DNA of 64,000 nt from Mycobacterium scrofulaceum (GTDB lineage Bacteria; Actinomycetota; Actinomycetes; Mycobacteriales; Mycobacteriaceae), in NCBI RefSeq assembly GCF_002086735.1, contig NZ_MVIJ01000018.1:39606-103605 (forward strand). Direction: 5' to 3'. The position numbers and the translations under genes are program-made. This document shows, in pieces, positions 47,736 through 55,323 of the stretch. The notes under the pieces were generated by a model, which saw only the letters and a program-made list of their open reading frames with translations, made no database searches and was not told the DNA's origin. How positions within the stretch are numbered: position 1 is the stretch's first letter; the number at the start of each line of letters is the position of its first letter.

Positions 47736-48973
47736 CCGACCGGCGTCAGGCCGGGAGGCGACGCTGTCGTGGATTGCGATTCGCGACAGGATGTTTGGTG
47801 GTCGTCGCGGCGACCGCTTGCGGTCCGTCGGGGGCAGACCGGAGCCGCGCGGAAGCCGGGCGGCCCGGCGGGGCGAACGCGGTGAAGGTGACCCTGGCCA
47901 ACCGCGACGGCAAAGACGCCTGCGCGCTGGATCACGCGAACCTGGCCGCCGGCCCGGTGACGTTCACGGTCGCCAACGCGAACGCACCCGGGATCAGTGA
48001 AGTCGAGTTGCTCAGGGGCGAGCGAATCGTCGGCGAGAAGGAGGACCTCGCTCCCGGGCTGGACCCCGTGTCGTTCACCGTGACTCTCGACGGCGGGTCG
48101 TATCAACTGTATTGCCCCGGCGCCAGCAGCGAATACCAGACGCTGACGGTAACGGGCCGGGCCGCCGTGGGGCCGACGGGCAGCGTCGCGGACGCCCTCA
48201 ACCAGGGCACCAAGGACTACGCGGCCTACATCGTCCAGCAAATCGGTCAACTCGGGGACGGGGTCAGGGCGCTCGACGCTGCCGTGCAGGCGGGCAATGT
48301 CGAGGCCGCGAAGGTCGCCTACGCCAAAGCGCGGCCATCCTGGGAGCATTCGGAGTCCGCGGTCGAGGGGTTCGTCCTGGTGGGCTTCGCGCCCGGCGAC
48401 AACGCGGGAAACCTCGACTATCTGATCGACATGCGAGAGTCCACACCCGTCGACGCGAAGGTCGGATGGAAGGGTTTCCACGCCATCGAACGCGACCTCT
48501 GGCAGGGCGGAACGATCACGCCCGCCACGTTGGCTCTCAGCTCCGAGTTGGTCGGCAACGTCGTCAAGTTGACCGCCATCGTCGCCCTCCTGCACTACCG
48601 GCCCGAGGACTTGGCCAACGGCGCCAGCGACCTGATCGAAGAGATCCAGAACACGAAGATCACCGGGGAGGAGGAGGCCTTCAGTCACCTCGACCTGGTC
48701 GACTTCTCGGGCAACGTCGAAGGCGCGCAGCAGGCCTTCGCGTCGCTGCGGCCGGGCCTGGAGAAGATCGACGGCAATCTGGTCAAACAGATCGATCAGC
48801 AATTCCGCGCGGTGCTGGCCACTCTCGACGGATACCGCGACCCGTCCATACTGGGCGGCTTCTCGCGTTACACGCCGGCGCTGAAGGCCACCGACGCGCC
48901 GAAGCTGACGGCGGTCATCCAGCCGCTGCACCAGAGCCTGTCGGCCGTCGCCCAGAAAGTATCCGCGGGGTGA
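47732..48973 (+). CDS. efeO: Iron uptake system component EfeO
   Basis: The 413-residue protein starts with a basic tail, a hydrophobic signal (LRFATGCLVVVAATAC) and a lipobox-like Cys34, so it is probably a lipoprotein. A cupredoxin-like domain (about 55-150) with DACALDHANLAAGPV and YQLYCPG precedes the imelysin/M75 domain (about 160-413), which carries the metal motif GFHAIERDLW. In E. coli, EfeO binds iron outside the cytoplasmic membrane for the permease EfeU. The GTG start overlaps the preceding stop and the end overlaps efeB in the same way. No efeU is visible in this window. Confidence 0.88.
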   Translation: MTDRRQAGRRRCRGLRFATGCLVVVAATACGPSGADRSRAEAGRPGGANAVKVTLANRDGKDACALDHANLAAGPVTFTVANANAPGISEVELLRGERIVGEKEDLAPGLDPVSFTVTLDGGSYQLYCPGASSEYQTLTVTGRAAVGPTGSVADALNQGTKDYAAYIVQQIGQLGDGVRALDAAVQAGNVEAAKVAYAKARPSWEHSESAVEGFVLVGFAPGDNAGNLDYLIDMRESTPVDAKVGWKGFHAIERDLWQGGTITPATLALSSELVGNVVKLTAIVALLHYRPEDLANGASDLIEEIQNTKITGEEEAFSHLDLVDFSGNVEGAQQAFASLRPGLEKIDGNLVKQIDQQFRAVLATLDGYRDPSILGGFSRYTPALKATDAPKLTAVIQPLHQSLSAVAQKVSAG

Positions 48974-50247
48974 CCGTGACCGGCGACACCACCGAACCCG
49001 GCGAAGCCAGAGCGGTTTCGCGCCGGCGGATGCTCGGCGGCGCCGCGTTGGCCGGGCTCACCGGGACCGCGGTCGGCGGCTTCGCGGGCCACGCGCTGGC
49101 GGCGGGACAAAAGGGCGAGGATGACGACGACGTCGACCTGCGTCGCAGCTATCCGTTCTACGGCCAGGCCCATCAGGGTGGAATCGCCACCCCGCCACAG
49201 CGTTACGCCATGTTCATGTCCTTCTCGCTGGCGGGTGACGCGGCCCGTACCGAGCTGCAGATCCTGCTGGCGCGCTGGTCGGCGGCGGCCGCGATGCTGC
49301 AGCGGGGGAAGCCCGTGGGCACCGTCGAGCCGCGAGTCGAGGTCCAGCCTCCGACCGACACGGGGGAGGCCTACGGGCTGAGCCCCGCCAGCCTCACCGT
49401 CACCATCGGGTTGGGCCCGTCGCTGTTCGGCGATCGGTTCGGGCTCGCCCGCCGCCGACCCGCCGCGTTCACCGACCTGCCCCCGCTCAACGGGGACAAC
49501 CTGGACTCACGCCTGCGCGGCGGCGACTTCTCCGTGCAAGCCTGCGCCGACGACCCGCAGGTCTGCTATCACGCCGTGCGGAACCTGGCCCGCCTGGGCC
49601 GAGACATCGTCTCGCCGTCCTGGGCGGTGCTGGGATTCGGCCGGGCGTCGTCGGGTCCGGGCCAGCACACCCCGAGAAACTTGCTGGGATTCAAGGACGG
49701 AACCCGCAACATCGTCACGGACGCGGAGTACGACCGATTCGTCTGGGTCGCCGGCGGGGAGCAGCCGTGGATGACCGGCGGGACCTATCAGGTGGTGCGC
49801 AAGATCCGCATGCTGCTCGAGACATGGGATGTCGACCGCATCGGCAACCAGCAGCGGATCTTTGGCCGCACCAAAGAAGAGGGGGCGCCGCTGAGCGGCA
49901 AGCGCGAATTCGACACCCCGGACTTCGCCGCCAAGAGCGCCGACGGCAGTCCGCTCATCGACCCGATGTCACACGTCGGCCTGGCGGCCCGGGAGAACAA
50001 CGGCGGCATCATGATCCGGCGGCGGTCCTACAACTACACCGACGGCCTCGATTCCAACGGCCGGCTCAACGCCGGCCTGCTGTTCATCTCGTATCAAAAA
50101 GATCCGCAAGATTTTATCCGGCTGCAGAATCGCCTGGGCGCCCACGACTTGCTCAACGAATACATTCGCCACATCGGCTCAGCAATCTTCGCGGTGCCGC
50201 CCGCGCCCGCCGAGGGCCACTACATCGCCCAAAGCCTTTTCGGCTAG
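48970..50247 (+). CDS. efeB: Deferrochelatase/DyP-type peroxidase EfeB
   Basis: The 425-residue protein has a Tat signal peptide (SRRRMLGGAALAGL) and the DyP-peroxidase fold. The GxxDG heme motif reads GFKDGTRN (about residue 240) and the proximal His is probably that in DPMSHVGLAARENN. The distal Arg region is IMIRRRSYNY. Folded with heme in the cytoplasm, such proteins are exported by Tat and act as peroxidases, with iron release from heme proposed. The GTG start is fixed by the GTGA overlap with efeO. A hairpin-like imperfect inverted repeat (about 50260-50292) follows the stop and may end the transcript. Confidence 0.9.
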   Translation: MTVTGDTTEPGEARAVSRRRMLGGAALAGLTGTAVGGFAGHALAAGQKGEDDDDVDLRRSYPFYGQAHQGGIATPPQRYAMFMSFSLAGDAARTELQILLARWSAAAAMLQRGKPVGTVEPRVEVQPPTDTGEAYGLSPASLTVTIGLGPSLFGDRFGLARRRPAAFTDLPPLNGDNLDSRLRGGDFSVQACADDPQVCYHAVRNLARLGRDIVSPSWAVLGFGRASSGPGQHTPRNLLGFKDGTRNIVTDAEYDRFVWVAGGEQPWMTGGTYQVVRKIRMLLETWDVDRIGNQQRIFGRTKEEGAPLSGKREFDTPDFAAKSADGSPLIDPMSHVGLAARENNGGIMIRRRSYNYTDGLDSNGRLNAGLLFISYQKDPQDFIRLQNRLGAHDLLNEYIRHIGSAIFAVPPAPAEGHYIAQSLFG

Positions 50248-50406
50248 GCAAATCTCCCCGAAAGCCGCCGCGTGACGACGCCGCGTTTCGGCTGTGTGAT
50301 GTTTCGTGTCGTCCAGGTAAAACAATCAGACCCCGCGTCACACATCGGTGGCCGCCGAGCACTAACTCCGTGACGCCGAAAAATCAGCGAATACGGAGGA
50401 GATCAC

Positions 50407-50931
50407 ATGACCGACGCGCTCGTCATCGACGCCGAAGGCCTCGACAAGCTGTCGTGTAACGCCCGGGCCAACCCGGAGACCGGCAAGAAGACGTTGAAAG
50501 CCAGGACGGTGTGCGAGACCGGGTTCCGCAACATGACCTACGTCCGCGACCTGGCGCCGATGCTGGTGGGCGAGCCGCCCGCGCTGCTCGGCGACGACTC
50601 GGCGCCCAACCCCTCCGAGACGGCCCTCGCGGCGTTGGGTTCGTGCGTGTCGGTTGGCCTGCTGGCGAACGCGACCCACCGCGGCGTGACGCTGACGAAG
50701 ATCGAGGTGGAGATGGAAGGCGACATCGACATCTCCGCGGTGTGGGGCGTGGGTGACACCCCGGAGGGAAAGCGCCTGGGCTTCAGCGCGGTCCGCTGCA
50801 AGGTGACGCTGGCCGGGGACGCCGACGACGCGACGCTCAAGGAGATCCACGACAACGCGATCGCCTGGTCACCGGTGGTGAACACGTTCCGCAACCCGGT
50901 CAGTGTCGACTCGACGCTGTGCACCGGATAG
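50407..50931 (+). CDS. OsmC/Ohr family protein
   Basis: The 174-residue protein belongs to the OsmC superfamily, with NPSETALAALGSCVSVGLLANAT containing the helix-embedded Cys near residue 79. A second Cys is in FSAVRCKVTL, as in thiol-dependent hydroperoxide reductases. Enzymes of this kind remove organic hydroperoxides. The ATG has a strong GGAGG RBS. The 159-base gap upstream holds an AT-richer stretch but no certain promoter. It precedes cynS by 22 bases and may be part of the same transcript. Confidence 0.82.
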   Translation: MTDALVIDAEGLDKLSCNARANPETGKKTLKARTVCETGFRNMTYVRDLAPMLVGEPPALLGDDSAPNPSETALAALGSCVSVGLLANATHRGVTLTKIEVEMEGDIDISAVWGVGDTPEGKRLGFSAVRCKVTLAGDADDATLKEIHDNAIAWSPVVNTFRNPVSVDSTLCTG

Positions 50932-50953
50932 GTATCGAGACGGGAAGACCGCT

Positions 50954-51430
50954 GTGGCAACTACATTGACGAAGAAGGAGCTCGGCGGGGTGGTCAGGCT
51001 GGCCCGCGCCGAGCGGGGATTGAGCTGGGCGAAGATCGCCGCATCGATCGGCAAGGACCCGGTATGGACGGTCGCGGCGCTGCTCGGGCAGCATCCGCTC
51101 TCGGCCGCCGACGCGGCGACAGTCGCATCGCTCCTTGACCTCGACGACGAGGCGGTGGCGGTGCTGCAAATGATGCCGTATCGGGGTTCCGATGCGACCA
51201 TGGCGACAGACCCGACGATCTACCGGTTCCATGAGGCACTGGCCGTCTACGGCCCGGCGATCAAGGAGCTCATCCACGAGGAATTCGGCGACGGCATCAT
51301 GAGCGCGATCAACTTTCAGCTGAGCGTGCAGCGGCGCCCGGACCCCGGAGGCGACAGAGTGGTCGTCACATTCGACGGCAAGTTCCTCGACTACGCGTGG
51401 AAGCACTCGACCCAGGAGGTATCGGGATGA
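50954..51430 (+). CDS. cynS: Cyanate hydratase (cyanase) CynS
   Basis: The 158-residue enzyme converts cyanate and bicarbonate to ammonia and carbon dioxide. The N-terminal helix-turn-helix-like domain (LSWAKIAASIGKDPVWTVAALLG) and the decamer-forming C-terminal domain are both present, and the active-site residues Arg91, Glu94 and Ser117 occur in YRFHEALAVYG and GDGIMSAINF. The length agrees with E. coli CynS (156). The GTG at 50954 is used because it begins the conserved domain. The stop overlaps the start of the acyl-CoA dehydrogenase-like gene (ATGA). Confidence 0.95.
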   Translation: MATTLTKKELGGVVRLARAERGLSWAKIAASIGKDPVWTVAALLGQHPLSAADAATVASLLDLDDEAVAVLQMMPYRGSDATMATDPTIYRFHEALAVYGPAIKELIHEEFGDGIMSAINFQLSVQRRPDPGGDRVVVTFDGKFLDYAWKHSTQEVSG

Positions 51431-52494
51431 CGGCGACGATGGATTCGGCGGCCGGCCAGATGGATGTCGAATTGTTGGAAGACATCCGGGCCCATGCCGG
51501 GGTGCTGGACCGCGGCGAGCAGCAGTCGCGGCGCAGTTTCGCCGCATTCGGGGCGGCCGGCCTGCTCGGCGTGGGCGCCCCCGCCAACGCCGACGGCAGG
51601 CTCCCCGAGATGGCCGAGGTGATCCGGTTGATCTCCGGGGAATGCATGAGCACCGGGTTCTCGTTGTGGGCCCACCGGATGGCGGTCGAGTATCTGCTCA
51701 CGGCGGCAACGCCTTTCAGCATCGCCGCGGCCCAGCCGCTGCTTTCCGGAACCACGCTGGGGGTCACCGGCATGGCGTCGGCGTTCAAGGAGGCGGCGGG
51801 CTGCGGAAGTCTGGAGCTGAAGGCCACACCGGTCGAAGGCGGCTACGCGGTGTCCGGGCCCATCCGGTGGGCGAGCAACCTCTACCCCGACTCGACCCTG
51901 GTGACCGCGGTGCGCACCGAGGCGGGCGAAAGGCTGATCGTAGCCTTGCCGCTGAACACCCCGGGGGTGCGGGTGGGCGATCACTTCGACCTGCTGGCGA
52001 TGGGTAGCACGGCCTCGTCGTACCTGAACCTGACCGCCGCCCACGTTCCCCCGGAGCAGGTGCTGTCACGCGACTTCGAGGGCTATCTGCAGGCCGTCCG
52101 CCCCACGTTTCTGGTCTTGCAATCCGCGATGTGCCTGGGGCTCACCAGGACCGCGGTGGCGCAGGCCAAAACCGGCCTCAGCGGGGTGAACTCGGTTTTC
52201 AGCGCCCAGGTCGACCATGTCGCGGAAAGGCTCACCGCCGCGGAAGCGACTTTGGCGGAGTTGGCCGCGGCGGTGGGAGGGGAGCGGTCGCCCAGCAAGA
52301 AGGAGCTGTTGTCGCTGCGCCTTACTGCCGCCGAATTATCCAGTGCCGGAGCGGATCTGGAAATCCGGACCGCCGGCGGCAAGGGGTATGCGAGCAGGAC
52401 AGCGGCGAGTCGCCGCTATCGGGAGGCGGCGTTCATCCCCGTCCAGTCCCCGTCCGAGGGGCAACTGCGCTGGGAACTGGCCGCATGCGCGTGA
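51427..52494 (+). CDS. Acyl-CoA dehydrogenase-like flavoprotein
   Basis: The 355-residue protein has an acyl-CoA-dehydrogenase-like order: a helical N-domain, the FAD-binding middle strand region (LGVTGMASAFKEAAG, GYAVSGPIRWASNL), and a helical C-domain. The usual catalytic Glu is not obvious. It is closest in feel to the DszC/SfnB-like monooxygenase branch, where flavin is used to hydroxylate or desulfurise small molecules, but this is inference. ATGA coupling to cynS and tight spacing with the sigma factor gene (10 bases) place it inside one expression unit; a role in producing or removing cyanate or thiocyanate-like compounds is possible. Confidence 0.65.
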   Translation: MTATMDSAAGQMDVELLEDIRAHAGVLDRGEQQSRRSFAAFGAAGLLGVGAPANADGRLPEMAEVIRLISGECMSTGFSLWAHRMAVEYLLTAATPFSIAAAQPLLSGTTLGVTGMASAFKEAAGCGSLELKATPVEGGYAVSGPIRWASNLYPDSTLVTAVRTEAGERLIVALPLNTPGVRVGDHFDLLAMGSTASSYLNLTAAHVPPEQVLSRDFEGYLQAVRPTFLVLQSAMCLGLTRTAVAQAKTGLSGVNSVFSAQVDHVAERLTAAEATLAELAAAVGGERSPSKKELLSLRLTAAELSSAGADLEIRTAGGKGYASRTAASRRYREAAFIPVQSPSEGQLRWELAACA

Positions 52495-52504
52495 GCGCGA
52501 GACG

Positions 52505-53125
52505 ATGGTGACCCCGGTGGCGGTGCCGCCGGGGGGCACCGAATCCGAACCCCTGGTCGGCGGCATTCCGCTGGCCGAGCTGGTCCGCGACTTCCACCGT
52601 CCGATGGTCAACTTCGCCCGCACCATGGTCGATTCGGCGACGGTCGCCGAAGAGGCGGTGCAGGAGGCCTGGTTGCAGGTTCTGCAGTCCGCGCACTCAT
52701 TCGAGGGACGTTCCTCGATCGGCACCTGGCTGTTCGGGATCGTCAAGAACACGGCCTCGCGGCACCGGCGCCGCGAATCCCGCATCCGCGACCACGAGGT
52801 GCTGTCGGCGGACGATGTCGACCCCCTGGCGGGCCGCATGCATCCCGCCGGCCATCCGGACGCGGGGCACTGGAGCGTTCCGCCGTCGCGGCGCTTCCTG
52901 CCCGAGGACCATACCGTCGAGAACGAGCTGATCGGGTATGTGCGCACGGCGCTGCACGGGCTGCCCGAGCGGCAACGGCAACTGGTCATCCTGCGCGACA
53001 TCGTCGGCACCTCGGCCGAAGAGGCCGCCGAACTTCTCGAACTGACCGCCGAAGGGCAGCGGGCGCTGCTCTACCGCGCGCGGGGAAATCTTCGCAACGA
53101 ATTGGAAAAGCGGTATCGCCGATGA
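52505..53125 (+). CDS. ECF-type RNA polymerase sigma factor
   Basis: The 206-residue protein has sigma region 2 (FHRPMVNFARTMVDSATVAEE, then SIGTWLFGIVKNTASRHRRRES) and region 4 (LPERQRQLVILRDIVGTSAEE, LLELTAEGQRALLYRARGNL). A Pro/His-rich linker of about 50 residues separates them. The ATG at 52505 is chosen; a GTG follows immediately. It overlaps the anti-sigma gene (ATGA), which strongly suggests a regulatory pair that senses a metabolite or stress and controls this operon. Confidence 0.9.
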   Translation: MVTPVAVPPGGTESEPLVGGIPLAELVRDFHRPMVNFARTMVDSATVAEEAVQEAWLQVLQSAHSFEGRSSIGTWLFGIVKNTASRHRRRESRIRDHEVLSADDVDPLAGRMHPAGHPDAGHWSVPPSRRFLPEDHTVENELIGYVRTALHGLPERQRQLVILRDIVGTSAEEAAELLELTAEGQRALLYRARGNLRNELEKRYRR

Positions 53126-53391
53126 CCGTCCACGACAACACCGTTCCGGCGATCGACTGCGTCGACTTCGTCCGCCTCGTCGACGAACTCGTCGACTCCC
53201 ACCCCCGGCACTGGGGCCCGATCGTCGCCAAGCATCTCGACGAGTGCCCCCCGTGCCTGACCTACCTGCAGCAAATGGTCGACCTCAAGATCTTGCTCAG
53301 CCACGTCTTCGAGGGTGAGCGGCTCACCGAGGAGCACATCGTCGGGGTCATGAATGCGATCAACGCTTTACGGAAAGGCGAACACCGATGA
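53122..53391 (+). CDS. Zinc-binding (ZAS) anti-sigma factor
   Basis: The 89-residue protein carries the ZAS motif HxxxCxxC in KHLDECPPCLTYL (about residues 40-52), typical of small cytoplasmic anti-sigma factors that bind zinc and hold an ECF sigma factor until redox or other stress. It has no membrane helix. The start overlaps the sigma factor stop and its own stop overlaps the FNT channel gene, so the stoichiometry of all three is coupled. Confidence 0.85.
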   Translation: MTVHDNTVPAIDCVDFVRLVDELVDSHPRHWGPIVAKHLDECPPCLTYLQQMVDLKILLSHVFEGERLTEEHIVGVMNAINALRKGEHR

Positions 53392-54296
53392 CGATCAACG
53401 CGCAGGCGCCGCACCTGGAACGCGAAACGCCGACGCCCGACGTCGCCTCTCCCGCCGGCGTCACGACTGACGCCGCCGCCGACGACCCGTTCGAGCCGCT
53501 CAGCGTGGGCGCGATGGTCGACCGCGTGGCCGCCATGGCCGTGGAGAAAACCCTCCACCCGTGGGCGTTCCTCGTGCGCTCGCTGGTCGGCGGTGTGATG
53601 GTCGCGTTCGGGGCGCTGCTGGCGTTGATGGTGAGCACCGGCGTCAAGACCCCCGGTGTCGCAAGCCTGTTGATGGGTCTGGCGTTCGGGATGTCCTTCG
53701 TTCTGATTCTGGTGTCCGGCATGTCGCTGATCACCGCCGACATGGCCGCGGGGTTTCTCGCCGTCCTCAACCGCACGATGAAGGTCGGCGGCTACGCCTT
53801 TCTGGTCGGCGTCGGTCTGTTCGGCAACATCCTGGGGGCGCTGGTGTTCGTCACCGTCTGCGGCGCCGCGGGAGGCCCCTACCTGGGCGCCTTCGCCGAG
53901 CGGGCGGCTGCCGTGGCCGCGCAGAAGGCCGGCCAGCCATTCTGGACCGCCGTGCTGCTTGCCGTGGTGTGCACCTGGTTCCTGCAGACCTCGATGTGCA
54001 TGTTCTTCAAGGCGCGCAGCGACGTCGCCCGGATGACGTTCGCGTTCTACGGGCCGTTCGCGTTCGTGATCGGCGGAACCCAGCACGTGATCGCCAACGT
54101 CGGCTTCCTCGGTCTCCCCTTGCTGCTCAACCTGTTTCATCCGGCCGCGCCGCGCGGCGGGATCAGTTGGGGCGTCGGCGAACACGGCTTGCTCACCAAC
54201 CTCGGGGTCACCACTTTGGGGAACCTGATCGGCGGCACACTGTTCGTGGCGTTGCCGTTCTGGGTGATCGCGCAGTTGCAGCGCCGTCGCGTCTAA
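53388..54296 (+). CDS. Formate/nitrite transporter (FNT) family channel
   Basis: The 302-residue protein has a 40-residue hydrophilic N-terminus and six membrane helices in the FNT order. The central gating motif appears as GGTQHVIANVGFLG, with the conserved His that FocA and NirC also have. The residue before it is Gln where FocA and NirC have Glu. FNT channels form pentamers and pass small monovalent anions such as formate, nitrite or hydrosulfide. Being in the cyanase operon, cyanate, bicarbonate or nitrite are plausible substrates, but this is inference. ATGA coupling to the anti-sigma gene. Confidence 0.88.
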   Translation: MTINAQAPHLERETPTPDVASPAGVTTDAAADDPFEPLSVGAMVDRVAAMAVEKTLHPWAFLVRSLVGGVMVAFGALLALMVSTGVKTPGVASLLMGLAFGMSFVLILVSGMSLITADMAAGFLAVLNRTMKVGGYAFLVGVGLFGNILGALVFVTVCGAAGGPYLGAFAERAAAVAAQKAGQPFWTAVLLAVVCTWFLQTSMCMFFKARSDVARMTFAFYGPFAFVIGGTQHVIANVGFLGLPLLLNLFHPAAPRGGISWGVGEHGLLTNLGVTTLGNLIGGTLFVALPFWVIAQLQRRRV

Positions 54297-54361
54297 CCGG
54301 TGGGTGACCGTGGCGTTAAGGCGACTTGAACGGGTGCCGTAACAGCCCTCCGTCCCGCCGG

Positions 54362-54381
54362 TTAGGGACTTAAGCCTCACG
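54362..54381 (+). promoter_or_regulatory. Possible DosR-type box
   Basis: TTAGGGACTTAAGCCTCACG agrees with 14 of 20 positions of the DosR consensus TTSGGGACTWWAGTCCCSAA; the left half-site and centre match best. It lies 51 bases before the universal stress protein gene. Nearby GACCCCTGGGGTC (54388-54400) is a separate palindrome and TAGCGT (54403-54408) a possible -10. Confidence 0.4.
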
Positions 54382-54432
54382 ACCGAAGACCCCTGGGGTC
54401 AATAGCGTCGGTCGTGATGGAGGGAGAACGAA

Positions 54433-55323
54433 ATGTCAGCACCTGACCAACAGCGCGGCATCGTCGTCGCGGTCGACGGCTCGCCGGCATCGAACGCCGC
54501 CGCTATCTGGGCCGCCCGCGAAGCCGGGATGCGGCGAGTGCCGCTGACGGTCGTCCACGCGGTGAGCACACCCACCGCCACTTGGCCGCCGGTCCCGTAC
54601 CCCGAATCTCTGGCGATCCGGCTGGAGGACGAGGGCAAGAAGGCGATCATGCACGCGATCAAGCTCGCCGAGGAGGCACTACCGGCCGATCGAAGGGTCG
54701 CTATCAACCGGGAGCTCGTCTACTCGAGCCCGGCGCTCGCCCTGATCAAGATGTCCGACGAGGCGGACATGGTTGTGGTGGGCACGGCGGGGCGAGGATT
54801 GCTGGCCCGGGGGGTGCTCGGTTCGGTCAGCGCGACGGTGGTGCGCAACGCGCATTGCCCGGTGGCCGTCATCCACGGCGACGAGCTGCCGGACAGGCCG
54901 GATGCGCCGGTGCTGGTGGGCATCGATGGATCGCCGGCCTCCGAGCTCGCCACCGCGGTCGCCTTCGACGAGGCGTCCCGCCGCGGCGTCGACGTCATGG
55001 CCTTGCACTCGTGGAGCGACGTGGCCATCACCGAACTCCCGGAGTCGGATTGGACGTCCCTGGAAGAGGAGGCGCAGCGCAGCCTCGCCGAGAATTTGGC
55101 GGGTTGGCAGGAACGCTATCCCGACGTGTCGGTGCAGCGATTGGTCGAACGCGACCAGCCGGCCCGACAGCTCGCCGAGAAGTCCGAATTCGCTCAGCTG
55201 GTCGTGGTGGGCAGTCACGGACGCGGTGGTCTCGGCGCCCTGTTGTTGGGATCGGTCAGCAACGCGGTGTTGCACTCGGTGCGGATACCGGTGATCGTCG
55301 CCCGGCCGTCGACGTCGTCTTGA
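54433..55323 (+). CDS. Tandem universal stress protein
   Basis: The 296-residue protein contains two USP domains (residues 8-148 and 155-295). Each has an ATP-binding motif of the G-x-x-G-(9)-G-S type: GTAGRGLLARGVLGSVS and GSHGRGGLGALLLGSVS. The layout is that of the M. tuberculosis protein Rv2623, a DosR-regulated ATP-binding growth regulator. A GGAGGGAGAACG RBS region precedes the ATG. A possible DosR box lies upstream, in keeping with hypoxia or nitric-oxide control. The 3' end overlaps the converging FAD hydroxylase gene by 109 bases. Confidence 0.88.
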   Translation: MSAPDQQRGIVVAVDGSPASNAAAIWAAREAGMRRVPLTVVHAVSTPTATWPPVPYPESLAIRLEDEGKKAIMHAIKLAEEALPADRRVAINRELVYSSPALALIKMSDEADMVVVGTAGRGLLARGVLGSVSATVVRNAHCPVAVIHGDELPDRPDAPVLVGIDGSPASELATAVAFDEASRRGVDVMALHSWSDVAITELPESDWTSLEEEAQRSLAENLAGWQERYPDVSVQRLVERDQPARQLAEKSEFAQLVVVGSHGRGGLGALLLGSVSNAVLHSVRIPVIVARPSTSS

